Shown here in pieces: positions 50,201 through 56,392 of a stretch of 64,000 nucleotides of DNA. Origin of the DNA: G11 sp947167445 (GTDB lineage Bacteria; Bacillota; Clostridia; Lachnospirales; Lachnospiraceae); contig CAMVID010000017.1 in NCBI GenBank assembly GCA_947167445.1, forward strand, positions 1 through 64,000. Reading direction: 5' to 3'. Below the pieces are notes generated by a model. It did no database searches. It worked only from the letters and a program-made list of their open reading frames with translations, and was not told where the DNA came from. Each line of letters starts with the position of its first letter. Position 1 is the stretch's first letter. The position numbers and the translations under genes were made by a program.

Positions 50201-52091
50201 CACCTATTACTATATGGATAGGGAGCTTGAAGGCCATAAGCGAGAAGCTGTAGCGGAAGCAAAATATGACATTATAGTTAAGGGATATGATCTTGTCCTT
50301 GTGCCCGATAAGAGTGCAACTGAGTTAAGCTGGACAGACAGAACCTATACAATAACACTTTCTGCTGAATCAAGATACAAGGTAACAAAAACTATACCTG
50401 GACAGGGAGATATTGATAAACCTGCAAGAGTTGTATTCCTTTTAGATGCAAGCTCTTCGATGAGAGATGGAAGCGGAAAAGATAATCTTACCAATAGTTC
50501 CTTAAAGGCGCTGGAGAGTCAGACGAAGGAGTTCATTAGTGGACTTGATAAAGGCGCCGAAGTTGCGGTTGTTTCTTTCCAGAATGATGCAAGTGTACTG
50601 GTTCCTCTCACTACTATCAGTGACAGTAACCGCGAGGGAATCATTTCCAAGGTTAGTTTGCCTACAGGCGGAAGTGGAACCAGATCAAACGAAGGCTTAA
50701 AGATAATTGAGAGTAGCATCCTTCCGGCTACAGGAAGCAATTACGAGAACACCTATATAGTTTACTTTACTGATGGAAAGAACTATAAGGGATCAGACGG
50801 AAAATATTCCAGCTCTAACGATCACGATAATAAAGCTCAAGCAAATGCTACTTTGTTAAAGAATCGAGGAGTTAAAATCTATTGCGTCGGAATGGGAAGT
50901 TATGAAAAGAGCTTCTTAAATAAGATTGCAACAGACAGCGCACATGTTTTTGAAGGAAAGAATGCCAGCGAAATGGCATCAAACTTTAAAAATATATACG
51001 AAGAGGTCATTGAGGAAACAGAGACCAAAACCATTCCCGGTGCTGCAAAAGATATAGAGTTATATGATGTGCTCACTCCTTACTTTGAAATTGCTGATGT
51101 TGAAGCAGTAAGAGCAGCAGGCGCTGAGGTTGGTTACACAGAAGGCGGACTCCAGTATGTTAAGTGGACTGGCCTTGAGACAACTGAAGAAGTAAATACA
51201 GTAACTAGGAGCTTTGTGGTTAGAGCTAAAGATACTTTTGCCGGAGGAAATGTAGTTCCTACAAACAACCTTTATAAGGTATCAGCTCCAGATCCGAATG
51301 ATCCAGAAAAGACTATTGAGAAGAATTTCCCTGAGAGCCCTAAGGTTGATGTAAACTGTGTGGTAACTCCCGGGGCTGAAACAGAGACAATCTTCCTTGG
51401 TGAATCTCTTGCCGATTACTGGATTAACGGAAGAGATGAGGCCGTAAAGAAAGCCATGATTAACACCGGTGCTTATAACGACTTTTCTTTCTTCCAGTCT
51501 GACAGAGATGTGAAGTGGTATCGAGATGAGGCTTGTACAGAAGAGATTGCTGATATGACCTTGGAGGCTCCGGTTAAAGATACTGTATATTACGGAAAAG
51601 TAATCTTGCAGCCTACCAATGAGGGAAAACTTAAGGTTGAGCAGACAACTGTCAAAGGAACTTATACTATTACGGTTCTTAACGGCAAAATCACAGTAAC
51701 TAAGACCATCAACGTTACTGACGCTGAGAAGAAGCTTAAATATGACGGACAGCCGATTTTTACCTTCAATCTTAAGAAAGATGGACAGGTTGTTCAGACC
51801 AAGGTAATTTACTTCGAAGATTTCGCAACAGGAACCAAGTCAGTTACATTTGACAAGCTTGGTAAGGGTACTTACACAGTTGAGGAACTTAAAACCGCTG
51901 GTTGGGAACTTACTTCAAGTGATGGCGACAAATCGGTTCTCATTAGTTCGAGAAACGACACTGGTAATTTCTCATTTACCAATAAACCCGTTAAGCAGAA
52001 AGCTTTTGCTGATAAAGATGTGGTTGTAAACTCAATCACCAAGAACGAAGACGGAACAATTAGTTTCAACAAGAAAAAAGGCAGTAACTAA
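47262..52091 (+). CDS. Giant surface adhesin with two von Willebrand A domains
   Basis: 1609 residues. Signal peptide about 1-29. A Glu/Thr/Pro-rich segment (30-140) contains LTDIEGGETPLAD. A beta-rich domain (145-300), a SpaA/CnaB-like domain (about 308-400), VWA-1 (about 487-770) with MIDAS DASGS near 493, and VWA-2 (about 1056-1250) with DASSS near 1062 follow. Each VWA is followed by a related module containing DTFAGGNVVPTN or DFAGGNVVPTN and a GExLxxY element, so about 570 residues are duplicated. A prealbumin-like domain (about 1500-1590) ends the protein. No LPxTG motif or C-terminal helix exists, unlike sortase-linked tip adhesins such as RrgA. AGGAGG precedes the ATG. It is the first gene of an operon with a TasA-like protein and SipW. 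Confidence 0.85.
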   Translation: MKSRMVKRILATLLAVVFLAGDVLPTVASDVEGSTQVIKEAEEEASSLWEEVTPAEGENKENESETPAATETPVPTEAPATTEPAESEGKTEASTEEAELTDIEGGETPLADGLDEEAEEEELDEEAKLKEGEEVAGEAGEDEYVILEHPAVDGVTVTVKAAAGVIPENTYVEVIELDPIEVEEIITTITELENEETAENEEVVVKRYKAFDITLYVDDEDGNKTVVEPADREKVTVSFAGNMIAPEGKEEVTIYHVDDNDTSNVEKMEEVSVTTDENDAQVVELVTDHFSKYVITYSDTGFLYTSGTGDVYFKVVDGSGRAIPNAAFYLYESDSNYSSKTNIPDELIYSDSEGNLHIDLTEYNTSKGTYYYVLKQVKTSAGLKKAADIHISEKIDTFWLFVDVKDTKITVDVNDGSNIKYEDYNSKTNKILIKNNTDTSSGSTVETDPGRLTSISKEATLEDWENRVYKLDLNAVVGRTISKPLPKVVVIGDASGSMTWVDVTPVKLDRKSVYFSNTCGDDASYSISTTAKTRILSYRKSNRKSGYVIPSSGSYYFYSEAQGAWFERGVSDSYGLSSDNCFTPKASDNPVDISAKTLYTDRGDAFITSLKTLVSNLPEGTKVELIKFNDDDTDVSNGFKTIGTNDAAIENAIASMAPSHNTATYPGSAFEKTLDSYYHWYEDNKDCKIVFFADGDSDGNADREKLFSTLLQGSGVEIYSVGLKTTGGVLSRVASEGDGHLFLCNQADQLVNAMKGISSDIAEKAKGRIVDEIDSHFEVCTPDGSVDSTTLSAYYDGASISENAITWNEAEITVGGTTTYEVYVKAKEDFAGGNVVPTNGTLTVSLNNVTKTATSPLVNVKGEVDANDQEDTIKRGETLEEYLEKHLAKVWNPEEQEAEVGEEGEEPKDPRFTTAKSSDYADVVIKFYEDEEHKKEITLENLKKATPEEDTTYYVVVEAVPKTTGANAQSQVGSAMTQDGTYYYMDRELEGHKREAVAEAKYDIIVKGYDLVLVPDKSATELSWTDRTYTITLSAESRYKVTKTIPGQGDIDKPARVVFLLDASSSMRDGSGKDNLTNSSLKALESQTKEFISGLDKGAEVAVVSFQNDASVLVPLTTISDSNREGIISKVSLPTGGSGTRSNEGLKIIESSILPATGSNYENTYIVYFTDGKNYKGSDGKYSSSNDHDNKAQANATLLKNRGVKIYCVGMGSYEKSFLNKIATDSAHVFEGKNASEMASNFKNIYEEVIEETETKTIPGAAKDIELYDVLTPYFEIADVEAVRAAGAEVGYTEGGLQYVKWTGLETTEEVNTVTRSFVVRAKDTFAGGNVVPTNNLYKVSAPDPNDPEKTIEKNFPESPKVDVNCVVTPGAETETIFLGESLADYWINGRDEAVKKAMINTGAYNDFSFFQSDRDVKWYRDEACTEEIADMTLEAPVKDTVYYGKVILQPTNEGKLKVEQTTVKGTYTITVLNGKITVTKTINVTDAEKKLKYDGQPIFTFNLKKDGQVVQTKVIYFEDFATGTKSVTFDKLGKGTYTVEELKTAGWELTSSDGDKSVLISSRNDTGNFSFTNKPVKQKAFADKDVVVNSITKNEDGTISFNKKKGSN

Positions 52092-52105
52092 GGAGGCGGA
52101 AGAAA

Positions 52106-52648
52106 ATGAAAGAAATGAAAAACATTAAAAAGACCGCCCTTATAGTTGCAGCATTTATAGCGGTTCTTGGCATATCGGTTGGTGGTACATACGCATGGTT
52201 AAATTCCAGAACCACAGCACTTGAAAATGAGTTTACAGTCGGAAGTGTTGAGACTATCGTAGAAGAACCTGACATGGAATTAAGAGGTTCTGTGGTTTAT
52301 AAGAAACCCAGCATAAAGAACGTGGGAAAGAACGATTGCTACATCAGAGCAAGAGTTGAGATTTCACCTGCCGATGCGGGAATTTCACTTGGAAGTATCG
52401 GAAACGGATGGAAGCTGGACGGAGGTTACTACTACTATGAAACACCTGTTGCTCCGAACGCTTCAACCACAAATCTTTTTGAACAGGTTGTTTTGCCTGA
52501 TGGCTGGATAGTAAATGGAGTAGCAACAGAAGATTTTAAAGACTTTGATGTAATAGTGTATCAGGAAGCTGTACAGGCTTCGCTCTCTCTTGAGACAGGG
52601 GTTGAAACAAATTATAATAATATTTGGACCGCTTACGGCCTCAAATAA
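52106..52648 (+). CDS. TasA-like secreted protein (fibre subunit 2)
   Basis: 180 residues. SipW-type signal: KKTALIVAAFIAVLGISVGGTYAWLNSRTT, cleavage near TYAW. Mature part: NEFTVGSVETIVEE, then KKPSIKNVGKNDCYIRARVEIS, with YYYYETPVAPN and an end IVYQEAVQAS, all typical of the TasA/camelysin superfamily. It lies 14 bases after the adhesin and 29 before sipW, so the peptidase that should process it is made from the same message. Confidence 0.85.
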   Translation: MKEMKNIKKTALIVAAFIAVLGISVGGTYAWLNSRTTALENEFTVGSVETIVEEPDMELRGSVVYKKPSIKNVGKNDCYIRARVEISPADAGISLGSIGNGWKLDGGYYYYETPVAPNASTTNLFEQVVLPDGWIVNGVATEDFKDFDVIVYQEAVQASLSLETGVETNYNNIWTAYGLK

Positions 52649-52677
52649 TATAACCCAAAACACGAGAGGAAAGAGAA

Positions 52678-53190
52678 ATGAAAGTTTTTAAGAAAATCTG
52701 TAGCTTTATCAACATCCTGATTATTATTGCACTTGCTGCATTGGCGTTGTATCTGATAGTTCCCAGAGTCCTTGGGATGAAGACCTTCGCAGTTTTGTCA
52801 GGAAGTATGGAGCCAGAGATTCCCGTTGGCTCGATAGTTATCACAGAGGAAGTTGATCCCGCAACTATCACACCGGGACAGATTATCACCTATCAGCTTG
52901 AAGGTGACACAATGGTAACCCACAGAGTTGTTAAGAATGACAAGAACAACAAACAGCTCACAACAAAGGGTGATGCCAACAATGTTGAGGACGGAAGTCC
53001 CGTTCCTTACGAAAAAGTTGTAGGACATGCAAAAAGCAAGCTTCCCTATGCGGGATATGTAGTTATGTACATTAAAACGCCCCTTGGAATTGCTTGTATA
53101 TGTGGACTCTTATTTATCCTGATTCTTCTTACATTCTTACCGAATGTATTGTCAAAAGATGGGGATAAGAAGGGGACAAAAGAAGAGTAA
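52678..53190 (+). CDS. sipW: SipW-type (ER/archaeal-type) signal peptidase I
   Basis: 170 residues. Membrane helices at about 10-30 and 135-158. Catalytic elements of the ER type: S43 in LSGSMEP, H82 in THRV (His instead of the Lys of ordinary bacterial SPase I), D99 in KGDANN. SipW enzymes cleave TasA-like precursors. The gene follows the adhesin and a TasA-like subunit and precedes two more subunits. It is one of two such peptidases in the locus; the other is fused to a sortase. Confidence 0.93.
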   Translation: MKVFKKICSFINILIIIALAALALYLIVPRVLGMKTFAVLSGSMEPEIPVGSIVITEEVDPATITPGQIITYQLEGDTMVTHRVVKNDKNNKQLTTKGDANNVEDGSPVPYEKVVGHAKSKLPYAGYVVMYIKTPLGIACICGLLFILILLTFLPNVLSKDGDKKGTKEE

Positions 53191-53202
53191 CTAATTAAAT
53201 GC

Positions 53203-53236
53203 ATATGACCACCATGTGACCGTGGGGTTTTATGAT
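53203..53236 (+). promoter_or_regulatory. SARP-type promoter C: ATATGAC/ATGTGAC repeats and -10 box
   Basis: ATATGAC at 53203-53209 and ATGTGAC at 53214-53220 (11-bp period), 10 bases, TATGAT at 53231-53236. Same geometry as promoters A and B with slightly different heptamers. The leader to the start at 53285 is about 42 bases. Confidence 0.7.
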
Positions 53237-53284
53237 AAAAAAGTACCAAAACACATAGGAAAACAAAAAGGAGAAATGCTTAAA

Positions 53285-53833
53285 ATGAAAAAAAGTTTAA
53301 TCACAATGTTAGTAGCACTTGTATTGGTTGCTGCTGTAGGTGTTGGAGCAACACTTGCTTACTTAACAGATTCAACAGATGCTAAGATTAACACATTTAA
53401 GGTTGGTGATGTTGACATTGATTTAACAGAGACAGCTGATGCTAACGGTACAGCTGCAACTGTTACAGCAACAAACGATGGTTTTAAGTTCGAAAACCTT
53501 CAGCCCGGCGATGTTGTAAACAAGAAGCCCGTTGTGACTGTAGCTGCAGATTCCAACGATTGTTATGTATTTGTAAAAATATCTAACGCTACAAACCTTA
53601 CAACTGATATGATTGCAAATGACTGGGTATCTGTAGGTGACGGCATATACAGATATAAAGAGGTTTGTGAGGCTGGTGATGTACTTACAGTATTCACAAA
53701 GGTTACTGTTGATACAGGAATTGAAGAGGGCGGTGAACTCGGTTCTATTACTGTTAAAGCAGCAGCTATCCAGTCTGCAAACGTTGATGTTGCTACTGCT
53801 AACACAGAGGCAGCTGGCCTTTTAGCTAACTAA
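53285..53833 (+). CDS. TasA-like secreted protein (fibre subunit 3)
   Basis: 182 residues from the ATG at 53285, which lies 11 bases after AAGGAG; an in-frame upstream start at 53216 would cover the promoter. SipW-type signal KKSLITMLVALVLVAAVGVGATLAYLTD, cleavage near TLAY. The mature part has INTFKVGDVDIDLTE, PGDVVNKKPVVTVAADSNDCYVFVKI and ITVKAAAIQSANV, the TasA/camelysin pattern. The signal is nearly identical to that of the next gene, while the mature parts have diverged. Forms an operon with it under promoter C. Confidence 0.87.
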   Translation: MKKSLITMLVALVLVAAVGVGATLAYLTDSTDAKINTFKVGDVDIDLTETADANGTAATVTATNDGFKFENLQPGDVVNKKPVVTVAADSNDCYVFVKISNATNLTTDMIANDWVSVGDGIYRYKEVCEAGDVLTVFTKVTVDTGIEEGGELGSITVKAAAIQSANVDVATANTEAAGLLAN

Positions 53834-53861
53834 TTTGACTTTCCGAAAGGGAGACTAAACG

Positions 53862-54527
53862 ATGAATAAGAAAAGCTTAATTACAATGCTTGTAGCTCTT
53901 TGCCTTGTTGGTGCAGTTGGAGTTGGTGCAACTCTTGCATACTTCACAGATCAGGACAGCAAGAACAATACAGTTGTTATGGGCGCTGTTGATATTACCC
54001 TCAATGAGTCTACAAACGGAAGAGTTGGAACAGAAGGAACCTGGAAGGAAGATGAAACAGGCCTTGAGTTTGCAAATGTAGTTCCCGGTGAAGTTGTTTC
54101 TAAGTCTGTTAATGTGCAGGTTGATGAGAACAGCCAGGAGTGCTACATAAGAGTTAAAGCTGAGTTCAAGTGGAACAATGCTGAGACAGCTGATACAACT
54201 TTACCCAGAGTTTCTGTAGCTGAAATCAGCGATTATAAGACAACTGATTGGTTCTATAACTCAGATGATCAGTATTTCTACTACAAGGGTGTTTGTGATG
54301 CAAATGAGACATATTATCTCTTTGATAGAATTACAGTTCCCGCAGAGTGGGACAACGATGTAGCAAATCAGGGATTTGATATTGTATTATCTGCTGAAGC
54401 AATCCAGGCTAAGTATCTTGCAGATGGCATGATTGTTAAGGGCGATAACGACATGATAGTTTCATGGAACCTTGGCAATACTGAGATTAAGGGATATAAC
54501 ACCCCTGCTGTTGAACCCATTGGTTAA
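53862..54527 (+). CDS. TasA-like secreted protein (fibre subunit 4)
   Basis: 221 residues. SipW-type signal KKSLITMLVALCLVGAVGVGATLAYFTD, mature part NNTVVMGAVDITLNE, PGEVVSKSVNVQVDENSQECYIRVKAEF and IVLSAEAIQAKYL. Larger than subunit 3 by an insertion around KTTDWFYNSDDQYFYYKG. AAAGGGAG precedes the ATG. A strong terminator follows. Subunits 3 and 4 may be major and minor fibre proteins. Confidence 0.87.
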   Translation: MNKKSLITMLVALCLVGAVGVGATLAYFTDQDSKNNTVVMGAVDITLNESTNGRVGTEGTWKEDETGLEFANVVPGEVVSKSVNVQVDENSQECYIRVKAEFKWNNAETADTTLPRVSVAEISDYKTTDWFYNSDDQYFYYKGVCDANETYYLFDRITVPAEWDNDVANQGFDIVLSAEAIQAKYLADGMIVKGDNDMIVSWNLGNTEIKGYNTPAVEPIG

Positions 54528-54561
54528 TAACTAATCAAGTTTAAACAAACATACAAAAAAT

Positions 54562-54586
54562 GGCTCGAGGTAACTCGAGCCGTTTT
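54562..54586 (+). terminator. Terminator of the fibre subunit 3-4 operon
   Basis: The 8-bp perfect stem GGCTCGAG/CTCGAGCC with loop GTAA is followed by GTTTTTG. Confidence 0.9.
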
Positions 54587-54655
54587 TGCATATTATACTA
54601 CAAATTCATTGACGAACGTTTGTTCCTACAATATAATAAACGCAGGGTGAGGCCA

Positions 54656-54769
54656 ATGTTGACTATTGCAGATTTAATCGCAGTAATATCTCTATGCGTT
54701 GCGCTTTATAGTTTGGGTTACTTGCATGGAAAGCATTGTAATTCGAGCCACAAAAATAACCGCCATTAG
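54656..54769 (+). CDS. Small membrane protein, candidate type I toxin (holin-like)
   Basis: 37 residues: a single membrane helix (IADLIAVISLCVALYSLGYLH) and a basic tail ending HKNNRH. The last codons AATAACCGC (54755-54763) can pair, with one mismatch, with GCGGCTATT at 54789-54797. A tail KNNRx whose codons form half of a terminator-like stem is a feature I associate with Firmicute putative holin-like toxins of type I toxin-antitoxin systems. GGTGAGG is close to the ATG. An antisense RNA gene was not located with confidence. It may be an ordinary small protein. Confidence 0.5.
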   Translation: MLTIADLIAVISLCVALYSLGYLHGKHCNSSHKNNRH

Positions 54770-54894
54770 ATCCTGGGAAGATTTGTGAGCGGCTATTCTT
54801 AATTATATTCACAAATAATATCGGGCTGACCGTCTATCGGTAGCACCTTTACAAGAGGATAATAACATTAAAAATGATTAAAGTCAAATGCACT

Positions 54895-54949
54895 TTCCCT
54901 CATAAAAATGTAGTGAACCTACAAATATTCCCTCATAAAAATGTATAAT
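54895..54949 (+). promoter_or_regulatory. Promoter with two 18-bp direct repeats before the peptidase-sortase gene
   Basis: TTCCCTCATAAAAATGTA occurs at 54895-54912 and 54928-54945, 33 bp apart (three helical turns). The second copy overlaps TATAAT at 54944-54949. No TTGACA box is seen. The -10 box ends only 8 bases before the ATG at 54958. Confidence 0.6.
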
Positions 54950-54957
54950 GGACTTAT

Positions 54958-56262
54958 ATGAAGAAAACAATATCTAAACTAATCAGTACAATAGCAACAA
55001 TAATAATAGTATTAATCATCGTTACCCTTATTCCGCTGACGGTGCCGAAGGTATTTGGCATCAAGTTATACGGAATCATGACGGAAAGTATGGCGCCTCA
55101 ATATAATGTTGGTGGTGTGGTGTATGTCAAGAGCGTTGAGGCATCAAGTATTAAGATTGATGACGTTATCACCTACAGGACCGGTCGTGGTGAAGAGTCT
55201 GTGACCCATAGGGTTATCGGTATTGAGGGCGATAAGTTCGTCACAAAGGGTGATGCGAATAATACTGAGGACCCCAATCCTGTATTATTTGGACAGCTTG
55301 TAGGTAAGGTGGTATTCTATGTGCCTTATCTTGCCAAGGTGTCTGATTATGTGGGAACAACCAGAGGACTGCTTTCAGCCTTCTGCGTTATTCTTGTGTG
55401 CATACTTATGTGGCTTGGAGCCGGAATCCTTGCAAGGGATAAGACTGAGAAGGATTCGAAGGAAGAGGAGGAGAAGCCTGCACCCAAGAAGAAAGCCAAA
55501 TCAGGGGACAATCTCCTTATTATCGGCGGAAGCCTTTTAGTGGTAGGTGCTTTGATTTATCTTACTTATGGATACCTAAGCTATCACAGGGCCAATGTAA
55601 TCTATGATGATTTCGAGGAGATGGTAACCCTTGATGAGACCACAAATGAGACTGTGGAGATAGAGGACAGCAGTGTTGATCCCAAATACAGAGATGAGGT
55701 TATTCTTAAAAGAATCAACAAGCTTCATGAGACCTATCCCGATCTTATAGGTTTCATAACGATTCCCGGAACCAAGATTAACTATCCCATAATGCAGGGA
55801 GAGGATGACGAATTCTACTTAAGCCATGCATATAACGGTGAGGTTAACAGCTCGGGAGCCATTTTCCTTACTGCCTACAATAACATTAACTTCAGCGAGA
55901 TATATCAGATACTCTACGGACATAACATGAGAGTGGGCACAATGTTCGGAGGCTTACATAAATACGAGCAGGAAGAGGATTACCTTAAGGAGCATCCCAG
56001 CGTATATATTTACACCCTTGATAAGGTTATGAAGTATGATATCTTCTCATACTACAACGTGGATGCGGCGGATGAGATATACAACATTTTTTACCAGACA
56101 ATAGAAGAATTTGAGCCGGTATTTGAGAAGATGGTTAAGCGTTCCGTGGTGCAGAGTGAATTGAAGCCCGAGTACAGCCAGGGAATCCTTACCATGTCCA
56201 CCTGTAACGGTTCCACCGGAAGAAGATTTGTAGTCCACGCGGCGAGGGACTGGACGTATTAA
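54958..56262 (+). CDS. Fusion of SipW-type signal peptidase I and class B sortase
   Basis: 434 residues. Residues 1-160 are a complete ER-type signal peptidase: membrane helix about 8-30, S44 in TESMAP, H84 in VTHRV, D99 in KGDANN, second helix about 133-155. A charged linker (KDSKEEEEKPAPKKK) and a third helix (about 183-205) follow. Residues 235-434 are a class B sortase: GFITIPGTKINYPIMQ, H322 in YGHNM, C416 in MSTCNGS and R422/R423 in GRRF. Both active sites should face outside, so one protein could cleave SipW-type precursors and anchor or polymerise proteins. The gene lacks a normal ribosome binding site and sits right after a -10 box. It closes the fibre locus. No frameshift or stop separates the halves. 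Confidence 0.88.
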   Translation: MKKTISKLISTIATIIIVLIIVTLIPLTVPKVFGIKLYGIMTESMAPQYNVGGVVYVKSVEASSIKIDDVITYRTGRGEESVTHRVIGIEGDKFVTKGDANNTEDPNPVLFGQLVGKVVFYVPYLAKVSDYVGTTRGLLSAFCVILVCILMWLGAGILARDKTEKDSKEEEEKPAPKKKAKSGDNLLIIGGSLLVVGALIYLTYGYLSYHRANVIYDDFEEMVTLDETTNETVEIEDSSVDPKYRDEVILKRINKLHETYPDLIGFITIPGTKINYPIMQGEDDEFYLSHAYNGEVNSSGAIFLTAYNNINFSEIYQILYGHNMRVGTMFGGLHKYEQEEDYLKEHPSVYIYTLDKVMKYDIFSYYNVDAADEIYNIFYQTIEEFEPVFEKMVKRSVVQSELKPEYSQGILTMSTCNGSTGRRFVVHAARDWTY

Positions 56263-56392
56263 AATGCAAAAGACGCCAAGATTTTTCAAAAAATGACATA
56301 AATAGCAATACGAATTCTCCTTTTGGGCCAATATAATTTTATTTAGAGTAAGGTTTTATAACTTTTATTGTGCCTAAGAGGAGGAGACAAAT

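Noticed and set aside
53216..53284. Longer N-terminus for fibre subunit 3
   Set aside because: The added 23 residues are encoded by the promoter and ribosome binding site region and would spoil the signal peptide.
54560..54655. Upstream extension of the small membrane protein
   Set aside because: It would start inside the terminator of the preceding operon; the ATG at 54656 has a GAGG site and begins the hydrophobic helix.
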